Positions 1 through 8,256 of a stretch of 64,000 nt of DNA are shown here, piece by piece. The notes below the pieces were generated by a model. The model was not told the origin of the DNA. It saw only the letters and a program-made list of their open reading frames with translations, and ran no database searches. Position numbers and translations under genes: made by a program. The stretch's first letter is position 1, and every line of letters starts with the position of its first letter. This stretch comes from Pseudomonas yamanorum (lineage in GTDB: Bacteria; Pseudomonadota; Gammaproteobacteria; Pseudomonadales; Pseudomonadaceae): the NCBI RefSeq assembly GCF_900105735.1, contig NZ_LT629793.1, positions 434,001-498,000 of the forward strand, read 5' to 3'.

Positions 1-2
1 CC

Positions 3-344
3 GACAGTTTGCTGGCCAACCCCAGCGACAAGGCCACCCTGGGGGAATGGGCCGTGCGCATCGGCATGAGCGAACGCAGCATGACGCGATTGTTGCTGGA
101 GGAGATTGGCCTGAGTTTCGGCCGCTGGCGCCGGCAGCTGCATGTGATCCTGTCGCTGCAGCGCCTGGCCAAAGGCGAAAGCGTGCAGACGGTAGCGCTG
201 GACCTCGGCTATGAAAACGCCAGCGGCTTTATCACCATGTTCCGCAAGGCCATCGGCCAACCCCCGGCGCGCTACCTCGCCGACCGCGCGAGCATCTCCC
301 AGCACACACCCCCCGCTATCGCGTTGCTGGATTATTATAAATAG
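3..344 (+). CDS. AraC-family transcriptional regulator, 3' part only
   Basis: The reading frame is open at the left edge, so the 5' end lies outside the window. About 113 residues remain and they cover the C-terminal AraC/XylS DNA-binding region. The first helix-turn-helix is around RIGMSERSMTRLL. The second is around VQTVALDLGYENASGFITMF and is followed by the usual G-x-x-P-x-x-Y/R-L end of the fold (GQPPARYL). A TTG at position 9 is not a credible start because coding continues upstream of it. The sensor domain is missing from view, so no ligand or target can be given. The next gene starts about 290 bases downstream, in an AT-rich gap. Confidence 0.85.
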   Translation, partial: DSLLANPSDKATLGEWAVRIGMSERSMTRLLLEEIGLSFGRWRRQLHVILSLQRLAKGESVQTVALDLGYENASGFITMFRKAIGQPPARYLADRASISQHTPPAIALLDYYK

Positions 345-635
345 TCACGTATAAGCATTTTTAGAGCTTAAGGACTAGAAGGGTTAAATCATTCCAGCCA
401 AAAAATATCAACCCGCCTAAAATACTTATCGCACACTAAAAAATTTGCACTAGCATATGAGTACTCCCGCCCAGAAACCCACGTTCAACACCCGCCTGAA
501 ATCCGCCTTATCCCCTGCAAATAACGTGGCGAATGTTAAAATTTGTCACGTTTTGGCGTATTCAATTCGATTAACATCTAAACGCCTGCAGCGATTGAAT
601 TGACGGCCTCGCATGCCGGAAAAGGGAGCAACGTG
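345..635. other. AT-rich intergenic region upstream of the regulator triad
   Basis: This 291-base gap is clearly richer in A and T than its neighbours and holds no convincing reading frame. It is the only upstream space available for the promoter of the three overlapping regulatory genes that follow. No clear sigma-70 hexamer pair or palindrome stood out by eye. A plausible ribosome binding site (AAAAGGGAGC) lies just before the next gene. Confidence 0.5.
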
Positions 636-1364
636 ATGCATTTTTCCAACGTCCTCGCTATTGCACGGACCCCATCGAAATCCGAGGACTTCAGCGAGCT
701 TATAGTTCGTACTGTACCGAAAAATCTAAAAGTCGATACACGCTCCTACGGCCAACTGATTGGTCCCTGTGAAAGCCATGGACATTACCGTGCCATCATC
801 ATAGAGATCGACACCCCCTCCGCCAGCACTCAAACGCTGGACATCATTAAAAAAACCAGATCGGAAAATCCTGGAAGCACGATTTTCCTGGTTGTCACCT
901 TCGCCACCACACTAAGCAAAACCAAATATTATCTCGCAGGCGCCGACTACTGCATAAAGGTGGTCGAGAGCTCGCCCGAGAAAAAACTTGCCCTGTTTGC
1001 CGCGTTCCTCAGCGAGACGTACTGGCTAAGTAATACTGATTTGCTACTCGATCAGGACCGCATGTGCATCTACGGGGGAGGCAAAAAGCTCGAAATCTCC
1101 TTCGTTGAAATGAAAGTACTTGAAGCGCTCATTCATAATCGATTGCTCAGCCATGATGAAATTGCCGTGGTCATGGGGCTTAACGCCCGATTTTATGATT
1201 CCAGGGCACTCGAAAAATCAATTAGCCGTTTGCGCGGCAAAATAAAGTCGCACTATGGAAGTAATATTATTCAAAGCATCCGGGGTTACGGCTACAAACT
1301 AAGCAGAGGGCTCGCTTCGGTTAATCATATTCAACCCGTCAGGGAGCGGCCGAACCGTGAATAG
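636..1364 (+). CDS. Atypical response regulator: degenerate receiver plus OmpR-type winged helix
   Basis: 242 residues if read from ATG 636; the GTG at 633 directly before it is equally possible, and both follow AAAAGGGAGC. Residues 1-125 resemble a receiver fold, with a strand AIIIEID, then FLVVTFA, then a GADYCIK segment where receivers have GADDYLxK. The phospho-acceptor Asp position appears to be Glu57, and the N-terminal acidic pair is absent, so ordinary phosphorylation is unlikely. Residues from about 150 form a winged-helix domain of the Trans_reg_C type, ending in the typical IQSIRGYGYKL wing. The stop overlaps the next gene by 8 bases, so the two are probably translationally coupled. 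The receiver reading is inference from pattern; the winged helix is clear. Confidence 0.75.
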   Translation: MHFSNVLAIARTPSKSEDFSELIVRTVPKNLKVDTRSYGQLIGPCESHGHYRAIIIEIDTPSASTQTLDIIKKTRSENPGSTIFLVVTFATTLSKTKYYLAGADYCIKVVESSPEKKLALFAAFLSETYWLSNTDLLLDQDRMCIYGGGKKLEISFVEMKVLEALIHNRLLSHDEIAVVMGLNARFYDSRALEKSISRLRGKIKSHYGSNIIQSIRGYGYKLSRGLASVNHIQPVRERPNRE

Positions 1365-2112
1365 CGGAACTCTATTGCTTGCGGACTCTGTCGACTTTAC
1401 ATTTTCACGACAAGCGATACTTGAACGAAGTTGTGCGTTATGGGGCAGCGAGGTCCGAGTCCATGCCGAGCATGTTCTTGACAACCTGCCCGCTGATACG
1501 TGCGCCTTTTATTCTGAGCAACTTAAAATCGCCTACAGTGAAGCCCTGCGATACACCAGACCGAGTTCGGCCGTTCAACAAGGAAAACGTTTGCGTGTGG
1601 ACAAAAGTGCGGGCCTCCATAAGTTTCTCCGAATCGAGCAGTCATTATTGATTAATGAGGACCTGCTCAAGGAAATTGTCAGCACTTCCAACACCTTGGA
1701 AAAACACAAACAACAACTCATCGTCAGCGTCGAAAATACGCTGGATACTCTACCGGGCCCGGTGGAGCGTCGAAACATGATCCGCCAACTCTATAGCCTG
1801 AAAGACCGAAGCAGCCTGAAACTTGCCTATAACAATTACACACTCGATACAAAAAAAGCTGACCTGCTGATCGACTTGAGTCTTTATGACTATATAAAAA
1901 TGCCTTTTCCAGACTCGGCCCTCAGGCTCAGTCTGAACACGCGTTCGGGCCTGTTCGACCGACTTTACGACCAGATGCTGGGGGTGATGAGCACCTCCCG
2001 AGTCTCGTTCATCGCCGAAAACGTCGAGCACGCCGACAGCGCACTTCTCGCCAGACGCTTGCCTTTTGACTATTTTCAGGGCCCCTACTTCTCCCCTGCT
2101 GATAGTTTATGA
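1357..2112 (+). CDS. Degenerate EAL-domain protein, probably catalytically inactive
   Basis: 251 residues from a GTG start overlapping the previous gene (GTGAATAG). The C-terminal half follows the EAL phosphodiesterase pattern: YDYIKM (177-182) in place of DYIKID, FIAENVE (218-224) in place of IAEGVE, and DYFQGPYF (238-245) in place of DYVQGYLF. The metal-binding DDFG motif is replaced by NNYT (159-162). A possible remnant of the signature, SEALRYTRP, is at 61-69. Loss of the metal-binding aspartates argues against c-di-GMP hydrolysis, so the protein may bind the nucleotide or act through protein contacts. It is sandwiched by overlaps between two winged-helix genes, which suggests it modulates them. 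There is no signal peptide or membrane segment. Confidence 0.7.
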   Translation: MNSGTLLLADSVDFTFSRQAILERSCALWGSEVRVHAEHVLDNLPADTCAFYSEQLKIAYSEALRYTRPSSAVQQGKRLRVDKSAGLHKFLRIEQSLLINEDLLKEIVSTSNTLEKHKQQLIVSVENTLDTLPGPVERRNMIRQLYSLKDRSSLKLAYNNYTLDTKKADLLIDLSLYDYIKMPFPDSALRLSLNTRSGLFDRLYDQMLGVMSTSRVSFIAENVEHADSALLARRLPFDYFQGPYFSPADSL

Positions 2113-2834
2113 ACCCCCGTACTTTCCTGGAATCGGTGAATGCCATGAGTTCTCTCAAGAAACACACATTTACATCGACGTACCCGTCAATCGCACTGTA
2201 CGATTTCACGCCAAATGTGGCATTTTTACATTACGACGTCGACAGCGGTCCGCTGATCGAAACGGCAGAAAAAACATCGGACGCTTCGACCAGTTCCTAT
2301 GCCGTTACCAGTGAGCAGAACTTTAATCTCTGGCTCAGCAACTATGTGGCCGCGAAAAGACTTTACGAGGCCAGCAATCGCCTGACCCGAAAACTTTACG
2401 ACGCCTCAAAAAACCCGAACATCACCGCATTAAAATCAGACGCTCCACACCCGCACCTTAATAACACTCCGACCGAAACTGTTAATGCAACACCCGTATT
2501 GCGCACTCCCGATGTCTGGCTGCTTACCCAGCAAGACCGGGCACTGGTGAAAGGCGGGCTACGAATTTCGTTGACCACCATTGAGTCGGCGCTGATTAAA
2601 AAGATGCTGCACCATGAAGAACGTGTGGTGAGCAAGGAAGAACTTATTCGCAATATCGGGCGCGAACCCGACCTCTATCGCGGGCTTGAAATGTGCCTTA
2701 GCCGGCTGCAGGACAAGTTCAAACGCGTCAACGATGGCGAGCGCCTGTTCCGGGCGGTACGCAATCGCGGTTATTGCCTCACACAGAAAATAAAAAGCCC
2801 GTTGAGCAACCGCAATAACGTCGCCGAACAATAA
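2109..2834 (+). CDS. Winged-helix transcriptional regulator (OmpR-type DNA-binding domain)
   Basis: 241 residues from ATG 2109, overlapping the stop of the EAL-like gene by ATGA; an internal ATG at 2148 is an alternative start. The C-terminal 100 residues form a Trans_reg_C winged helix: ISLTTIESALIKKML, then VVSKEELIRNIG, then CLSRLQDKFK, ending in the wing RAVRNRGYCL. The N-terminal 130 residues match no family I recognise and lack receiver motifs. Together with the two genes upstream it forms a compact three-gene regulatory unit directly before the exopolysaccharide initiating transferase. The most economical guess is that the unit controls that locus, but nothing in the sequence proves it. 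Confidence 0.75.
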   Translation: MNPRTFLESVNAMSSLKKHTFTSTYPSIALYDFTPNVAFLHYDVDSGPLIETAEKTSDASTSSYAVTSEQNFNLWLSNYVAAKRLYEASNRLTRKLYDASKNPNITALKSDAPHPHLNNTPTETVNATPVLRTPDVWLLTQQDRALVKGGLRISLTTIESALIKKMLHHEERVVSKEELIRNIGREPDLYRGLEMCLSRLQDKFKRVNDGERLFRAVRNRGYCLTQKIKSPLSNRNNVAEQ

Positions 2835-3054
2835 TTATTTCATAAAAATTACAATTCACCCTGCCTATTAAAACCTCGTTATATCTGCCATTTTATAACA
2901 ACATGACCGCGTTATAAGTCGTCAGCCATTGCTCCCTGCCATTTATTACTATCAATACGCACGCCTACGCGTGCGCCTGCCATTTGATAGTCATTAAAAC
3001 CACGCCTCGCTTTAACCTGCCAGTACGTGAGTGGATACCACAGGGAGCAGAAGT

Positions 3055-4449
3055 ATGCTTAACAACAGAAGAATGCATCGTAACCTTACACCCAAGGGTC
3101 TGACCTTTTGGGGGCAGTGGGCAATTGCCTTGAGTGTGGTCGTTGTACTTTTGTTTTCACTCGTACTGTTCAAGACCGGACAATTGGAATCCCACTACCG
3201 GATATTGGCAGCCATTACAATACTGGCCTCTATACCGGCGTACATGTTATGTGACGTCTATAGCAAAAAAGATGACTTTTTTGTTGGGCTGGGACGGTTA
3301 TTCACCGGCTGGTTATTGACCTTGGGCATATTATCGGCGGTTGGCATTGCCTGTAATGCCAGCTCGCTGTTTCCCTTGGAGATCCTGCTACTCTGGGCAG
3401 CAGTGAGCTATCCAATACTAGCACTCTGCTACATTCCGATTCACAGTCTGTCCAGGTACTACCATCGGCAACTTCACGAGCGCCAGAAATCACTGATTAT
3501 TGGCACGGGCAAACTAGCGACGGACTTGGCCAATACGCTTGCCAGGCAAAAACGCTCACCCTTAGTCGGCCTCGTCGGCCCCAACACCGCGTCCCCCCAG
3601 GGCAGCACTCAACCGCAGATTCTCGGCGACTTGCCCGACCTTCCCTCATTGATCCGAGCGCACGGCATACGCCGGCTGTACATCACCCACTCCCTTCAAG
3701 AAGCCACGCACATCGAGGCGCTCTACCTCAACCTGCTGGAGATCAGCGTGGACGTGATTTGGGTGCCCGACCTCAACAACATGCTGCTGCTCAATCACAG
3801 CGTGGCCGAGGTAGACGGCCTACCTGCAATCTTCCTTAATGAGAGCCCGCTGACCAGTCGCCCCACGGCGGCACTGAGCAAGTCACTGCTGGACAAGAGC
3901 CTGGCGCTGTTGGCGATTGTGCTGCTCAGCCCTTTGTTGTTGCTGTTCGCCCTGCTGATCAAGCTCACCTCCCCCGGCCCGGTGATTTTCAAGCAGGACC
4001 GTCACGGCTGGAATGGTGAGGTGATCAAGGTCTGGAAATTTCGCTCGATGCGCGTGCATGACGACCAGGAAGTGCGCCAGGCCAGCCGCAACGACTCACG
4101 CATAACCCCCGTGGGGCGTTTTATCCGCCGTACCTCCATCGACGAGCTGCCGCAGCTGTTCAACGTGCTGCAAGGGCACATGGCACTGGTGGGACCACGC
4201 CCCCATGCCGTGGCCCACAATGACTATTACTCGGGCAAGATTCGCGCTTACATGGCGCGGCATCGCATCAAGCCCGGCATCACCGGCCTGGCGCAAGTCA
4301 ACGGCTGCCGGGGCGAAACCGAGACCCTGGAGAAGATGCAGCAACGGGTCGATATCGACCTGCGCTATATCAACAACTGGTCGCTGTGGCTGGACATCAA
4401 AATCCTGTTCAAGACGCCATTTACCCTGCTCTCCAAAGACATTTACTAA
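3055..4449 (+). CDS. Polyprenyl-phosphate sugar-1-phosphate transferase (WcaJ/WbaP-like)
   Basis: 464 residues from ATG 3055, chosen because AGGGAG sits 7 bases upstream; a GTG at 3031 in frame lacks such a site. The N-terminal half has several hydrophobic segments and a nucleotide-binding-like middle (SLIIGTGKLATDLAN). The C-terminal third is the bacterial sugar transferase domain: one hydrophobic stretch, then SPGPVIFKQDRHG, KFRSMR, RRTSIDELPQLFNVL, LVGPRP and KPGITGLAQVNG. This enzyme loads the first sugar phosphate (glucose or galactose) onto undecaprenyl phosphate at the inner membrane and starts repeat-unit assembly. It is on the opposite strand from the rest of the exopolysaccharide genes, facing their 3' end. 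Sugar specificity cannot be read by eye. Confidence 0.9.
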   Translation: MLNNRRMHRNLTPKGLTFWGQWAIALSVVVVLLFSLVLFKTGQLESHYRILAAITILASIPAYMLCDVYSKKDDFFVGLGRLFTGWLLTLGILSAVGIACNASSLFPLEILLLWAAVSYPILALCYIPIHSLSRYYHRQLHERQKSLIIGTGKLATDLANTLARQKRSPLVGLVGPNTASPQGSTQPQILGDLPDLPSLIRAHGIRRLYITHSLQEATHIEALYLNLLEISVDVIWVPDLNNMLLLNHSVAEVDGLPAIFLNESPLTSRPTAALSKSLLDKSLALLAIVLLSPLLLLFALLIKLTSPGPVIFKQDRHGWNGEVIKVWKFRSMRVHDDQEVRQASRNDSRITPVGRFIRRTSIDELPQLFNVLQGHMALVGPRPHAVAHNDYYSGKIRAYMARHRIKPGITGLAQVNGCRGETETLEKMQQRVDIDLRYINNWSLWLDIKILFKTPFTLLSKDIY

Positions 4450-4460
4450 GCCCTCCCTTC

Positions 4461-4489
4461 CCCCGCGCCGCCCCACCGGCGGCGCGGGG
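4461..4489. terminator. GC-rich perfect hairpin after the initiating transferase
   Basis: A perfect 12-base-pair stem (CCCCGCGCCGCC / GGCGGCGCGGGG) with a 5-base loop starts 11 bases after the stop of the transferase gene. A smaller GC stem (GCGCCC / GGGCGC) follows at about 4496-4511. There is no T run on either side, so this is not a textbook intrinsic terminator. It lies between two convergent transcription units, where such a structure is expected. Confidence 0.45.
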
Positions 4490-4671
4490 CACCAGGCGCC
4501 CTTAGGGGCGCTATCGGCCCCTCCCCCTCATCTTCCCCGCCCCACGCAAAGCTACCGCCCACAGCAACGCCTGGGCATCCAGGCCCAAGCCAGTCGTATT
4601 GAAATCAGAGAGGAATATCAGGGAAAAGTCGCGCGCCGGCATTGCACCTGGCGCTTTACTGTTGCGGTTTG

Positions 4672-4705
4672 CTCACCGCCCGGCGCATGAGCACCGGGCA
4701 GTGAG
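4672..4705. terminator. Hairpin in the convergent gap before yjbH
   Basis: Twelve-base arms CTCACCGCCCGG and CCGGGCAGTGAG pair with one mismatch across a 10-base loop. It lies 27 bases past the yjbH stop on the minus strand. No T run follows in either direction, so its role as a terminator or an RNA 3' end stabiliser is a guess. Confidence 0.4.
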
Positions 4706-4731
4706 TCACCTTGTCGGCAGACGCCGCTACA

Positions 4732-6822
4732 TTACTCAGTGATCTTCTCGAAGTTGTTGTAGAACAGCTCGCTGTCACGCCCATCGGTCATGGTTTGCAG
4801 TGAGTATCCGCGGTTCAGGCGTGCGCCGCCATCCCGGGTCAGGGGTGCCCATACGACGTTGGCGCGACGCATGGTCGAAGTGCTCATCAGCTCGTCGAAC
4901 GGGACGGAAATGTAGATGCCCTTGTCGAAGCTGCCCTCGCCGTATTCTTCCTTCGAGGCCGTGGTCAGCGTGACCCAGCCACCAAATTTCACACCGTTCT
5001 TGAACTGCCGCGAGATGTCGAGCGTGGTGCCCCAGTCCCGCGCCAGGTAACGCCCCACACTGACGGCGGCCAAGGTGTCATACGGCAGCTGCGTGTAGCT
5101 GGTGACATGCCCGGTGATGGTCTGGTAATCCCGCAGGCCGAACCCCTGGTTGAAATCACGCTGGCGCACGAAGTTCAGGTCCGCACCCACCGACCAGTGT
5201 TTGCCCGCCGGCCGGAACAACATCTCGCCGCCCACCCCGGCGTACATCGACTCCAGGTAACCGCCGTAGACCATGCCATACAGGTCACGATCCAGCCGCG
5301 CCGCATGGTTGAACTGGAACGTCGGCATCGTCACATCGGACGTCGTCATGTACTGGCGCAGATCGGTGCGCACCCGCGGCAACCCGCTTGGCGCGTCGTA
5401 GGTGAACTTGTCGTAGTTGTTCAGCAAGTTGGCGCTGAGCAAGCCGCTCCACCAGGTGTTGCGGGTGAAACGGTATTCCGCATCGGCGTCGGCGGTGAAC
5501 TGATAGAGCAACCCGTCGGGGCCGCCGATGTTCTGTTTGTACCCCAGGCCGAGCCCGTAGTTGAACGGCTGGCGGGTGCCGGTGTAGAGCGTGGTTTCCC
5601 GGTGGGCAATCGCCGGGTTGACCTCGGTGGTACGGTGCAGGTCCTTCAACGGCTGGTCGTTGTTGACCACAGCGCGGAAGGTGTCACGGGGCACGCTGGT
5701 CTCTTCGATAGGCATGTCGTACCGCTTGTTCACCAGGGTGAACCAATCGATATCCTGATTGACGCTGTTGTCGAGAATCCGACTGGCGCGCCCCACGGCC
5801 TTGGCTGAATAGAAGTAGCGTTGTTGCTCGCCATACACCATCAGCTCGGAACCGCGCTGGGTAATGCGCTCCACTTTGTAGCCGGCATTCTGCTGCAAAC
5901 GATCGGATACGTTGGCCCAGTCAACCTGGTCGGCCGGGGTCGTCGGCATGCGCGCCGGCAACGGTTCGGCGGGAGGATCGTAGGTCTTCACCGGTGCCTT
6001 GCGGCTGACAAAGTTGGTGTGCAGGGTGATACCGAACATCGCGGTATTACCGCGCTCCCAGGCCGCGCTCAGATCGACGCTGTCGGCCAGCTTGTAGACC
6101 ACGCCGATATTCACCGGCGAATCCTGTTTGATCGGGTTGTCCAACGGCTCGTGCTTGTAGTCGTTGCCCTCGTATTCGAGCTTCACGCTCAGGGGTTCCC
6201 AGGGCGTTTGATAGGCGATTCCGCCAAACAACGAAGGACGCCCCCTGAAGTAGGCGTTGGAGTTCACATCCCCTGCCCTGGCGACGACCGCAGTACTCTT
6301 CGGCCGGTCGTTGAACTTGCTGCCGAGCACCGACAGCGGGTTACCGAAATCGCCTCGATTTCCCAGGTAGCCCCAGGCGATGCCGAGGCTGAAGTCCAGG
6401 TTGCCATAACGCTTGTTGGCGACGAAGTATTCGCTGGAAAACAACCCGGTACCACCGATGTCCCGGGCGCCGAAGGCCAGTTGGGGTGCCCAGTGGCTTT
6501 CTTCCCAAAGCCGCGCCTTGAAGTCGATGGCCTTGTCTTTGAAGCTCTGGCTTCCGCTCAACGCCTCGGCGCCGTACCTGCGGTTGCTGATGGCGGTGTA
6601 ACGAAACGAGCCTTCCAGCCAGTCGAACGGCTGCAAGGAAAAGCTGTAGCGCGAGTAGGGATCGGTGCGGTTGGCGTTGGCGCTCAACTCGCCCGCCGGG
6701 GCCATGCGTGCGGTGGGGGTCTGGAGTAGACCCACGCCGCCGAAATCATTTTGGGTGTAACGGGGTTCTCCGTGAACCAGTCCGCAGGGCAAAAGCAATA
6801 CAGCAGCAAAACGTAAATTCAA
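4732..6822 (-). CDS. yjbH: YjbH/GfcD-family outer-membrane exopolysaccharide protein
   Basis: 696 residues with an N-terminal signal peptide (MNLRFAAVLLLPCGLVHG). The mature start YTQNDFGGVGLLQTPTARMA is the family hallmark, in which a conserved glycine- and threonine-rich stretch precedes a beta-rich barrel-like sequence. Many alternating polar and aromatic strands follow to the C terminus. YjbH (GfcD of group 4 capsule) is predicted to sit in the outer membrane and help export or secure polysaccharide; its exact action is unknown. The start overlaps the yjbG stop by 4 bases. It is the last gene of the minus-strand operon, and the length agrees with the family. Confidence 0.9.
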   Translation of the reverse strand: MNLRFAAVLLLPCGLVHGEPRYTQNDFGGVGLLQTPTARMAPAGELSANANRTDPYSRYSFSLQPFDWLEGSFRYTAISNRRYGAEALSGSQSFKDKAIDFKARLWEESHWAPQLAFGARDIGGTGLFSSEYFVANKRYGNLDFSLGIAWGYLGNRGDFGNPLSVLGSKFNDRPKSTAVVARAGDVNSNAYFRGRPSLFGGIAYQTPWEPLSVKLEYEGNDYKHEPLDNPIKQDSPVNIGVVYKLADSVDLSAAWERGNTAMFGITLHTNFVSRKAPVKTYDPPAEPLPARMPTTPADQVDWANVSDRLQQNAGYKVERITQRGSELMVYGEQQRYFYSAKAVGRASRILDNSVNQDIDWFTLVNKRYDMPIEETSVPRDTFRAVVNNDQPLKDLHRTTEVNPAIAHRETTLYTGTRQPFNYGLGLGYKQNIGGPDGLLYQFTADADAEYRFTRNTWWSGLLSANLLNNYDKFTYDAPSGLPRVRTDLRQYMTTSDVTMPTFQFNHAARLDRDLYGMVYGGYLESMYAGVGGEMLFRPAGKHWSVGADLNFVRQRDFNQGFGLRDYQTITGHVTSYTQLPYDTLAAVSVGRYLARDWGTTLDISRQFKNGVKFGGWVTLTTASKEEYGEGSFDKGIYISVPFDELMSTSTMRRANVVWAPLTRDGGARLNRGYSLQTMTDGRDSELFYNNFEKITE

Positions 6823-7586
6823 GGGTTCACCTCAGCCAACGGTTGAGTGGCAAAAAACTCGGCCAGTTGTTGGTTGAGATCAGGGGTCGGCGTCTCAAGG
6901 TCATCGCTGCGCACCGGCACCAGGATCCGGCTCCCGGGAGCAGCCACGATGCCGTCCTCCCGATTCCACGCCGCCACGCCCACCCGTCGCACCTGGCCGT
7001 CGGGCTGGATCAGCCACAGGTCATCGCGCTCGGCGTCGTCGAGGACGGTGCAGTCGCGAACATAATCCCCGACCTCTTGCATGGCGCGGTACGGCACCTC
7101 ACAGGGCTGCGCGACGGCCCCGAGCACTTCCACGGTGGACGGCCTTTCGGGGTAAACAAGTTGGTCACCGTCATCGAGCAACGCGTTGCGCGCGAACCCT
7201 GCCTCCACGGCGATCGGGTCCAGCACCGCCACCTGGCGGCCAGTGACCGGCAACTGCTGGACCTGCCGATACAGACGCGCACTCAACTGCGCTCGGGTGG
7301 GCCGGTCGTCCAGCAAGGCTCCCCGTTGCAGCAGTTTCAAATCGAACAAAACCCCGGCCTTCAAACGCGCCTGCGACTCCATCAACGACTGGTGCAGCCA
7401 CGCGGCACCCAACCAGTAGCTTTCGGCATTCGGTTGCGCCACGCGAATCACGTCCAGCAAGCGCGCCCCCGGTTTGACCTCATAGGCGCCAGGGCTGCGT
7501 GCATCGCCACTGACCGTGACGGCTGCCTGGCTCGTACCGGGGCCGATCAACAACAGGCCCAGCCATATAAGATTCAGAGACTTCAC
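6819..7586 (-). CDS. yjbG: YjbG/GfcC-family periplasmic polysaccharide protein
   Basis: 255 residues with a signal peptide (MKSLNLIWLGLLLIGPGTSQA). The mature part begins AVTVSGDARSPGAYEVKPGA, which resembles the SLBB-like beta-grasp fold of GfcC. A second similar segment is around STVEVLGAVAQPCEVPY. In E. coli GfcC is a periplasmic accessory protein of group 4 capsule whose fold resembles Wza domains. Both ends overlap the neighbours by 4 bases, showing tight coupling with yjbF upstream and yjbH downstream. Confidence 0.88.
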   Translation of the reverse strand: MKSLNLIWLGLLLIGPGTSQAAVTVSGDARSPGAYEVKPGARLLDVIRVAQPNAESYWLGAAWLHQSLMESQARLKAGVLFDLKLLQRGALLDDRPTRAQLSARLYRQVQQLPVTGRQVAVLDPIAVEAGFARNALLDDGDQLVYPERPSTVEVLGAVAQPCEVPYRAMQEVGDYVRDCTVLDDAERDDLWLIQPDGQVRRVGVAAWNREDGIVAAPGSRILVPVRSDDLETPTPDLNQQLAEFFATQPLAEVNP

Positions 7587-8242
7587 CGGGCAGCCTCCCG
7601 ATCAGGGCGTAGCTGTAGGATTTTCAGGGACAACCGGGGCGTCAGATGCTGCTCGCTGCGCAGGATGAAACCATCCTGCGGGTCGACCCAATAATGGTTG
7701 GTGGCGCGGAAATCCAAGGTGGGAACATCCACCTGCTCGTCGATGCGCAGCAAGGCATGATCCTTGTCCAGAATGCGGAGGGTCTCGACGTCGCGGGTGC
7801 TGAAACGGCTGTTGACCGCGACGCCGATTCGGTTGCCGTCGTAGAGGTCGATCCAGCGTGTGCTGGTGTAGCCATCGGGCAGATGCTGGAGGCCGCGCTT
7901 GAACGGTGACTCGCCACTGAAGCGAGTGCCGTCCAGGGAAACGCCCAGGCCGACGGTGCGTACCACCAGGCCGTCACGCATCATCACCACTTGCTTGCCG
8001 GAAGCGACCCAGAACTCCAGGTCGCCCCGGCGCCGTGCCCTGGCCATCACCCCCTCACTGACAGCGGTGGTGACCAGGATCTGCGGGTACGGCACGGCGT
8101 CGACCTGGGCACGGGTCACGTTGATGGGGGCCGGGCCGCTGACGGAGGTTTCGAGGGTGTACCAGGACGCCCTCATCAACGGGTTACACCCGCTCAACAA
8201 GAGCGCCATCGACAGACAGGCGCAGGTAGGCAAAATTTTCAC
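7583..8242 (-). CDS. yjbF: YjbF/GfcB-family lipoprotein
   Basis: 219 residues with a lipoprotein signal ending ALLLSGC, with the lipidated Cys at 19 followed by N-P. The body matches the YjbF/GfcB pattern, with LMRASWYTLETSVSG near the start, FSGESPFKRGLQHLPDG in the middle and NHYWVDPQDGFILRSEQHL near the end. It is probably anchored in the outer membrane and works with YjbG, YjbH and Wza in polymer export. It starts 14 bases after the wza stop and overlaps yjbG. Confidence 0.88.
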   Translation of the reverse strand: MKILPTCACLSMALLLSGCNPLMRASWYTLETSVSGPAPINVTRAQVDAVPYPQILVTTAVSEGVMARARRRGDLEFWVASGKQVVMMRDGLVVRTVGLGVSLDGTRFSGESPFKRGLQHLPDGYTSTRWIDLYDGNRIGVAVNSRFSTRDVETLRILDKDHALLRIDEQVDVPTLDFRATNHYWVDPQDGFILRSEQHLTPRLSLKILQLRPDREAAR

Positions 8243-8256
8243 GGAGGGCTTGAGCC

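Noticed and set aside
4551..4560. A second ops-like sequence on the minus strand (GGGCGGTAGC, then TTTG)
   Set aside because: It matches 10 of the 12 ops bases but lies after the last gene of the operon, pointing antisense into the transferase gene, where recruitment of RfaH would have no obvious use. One chance match of this quality in 64 kb is not surprising.
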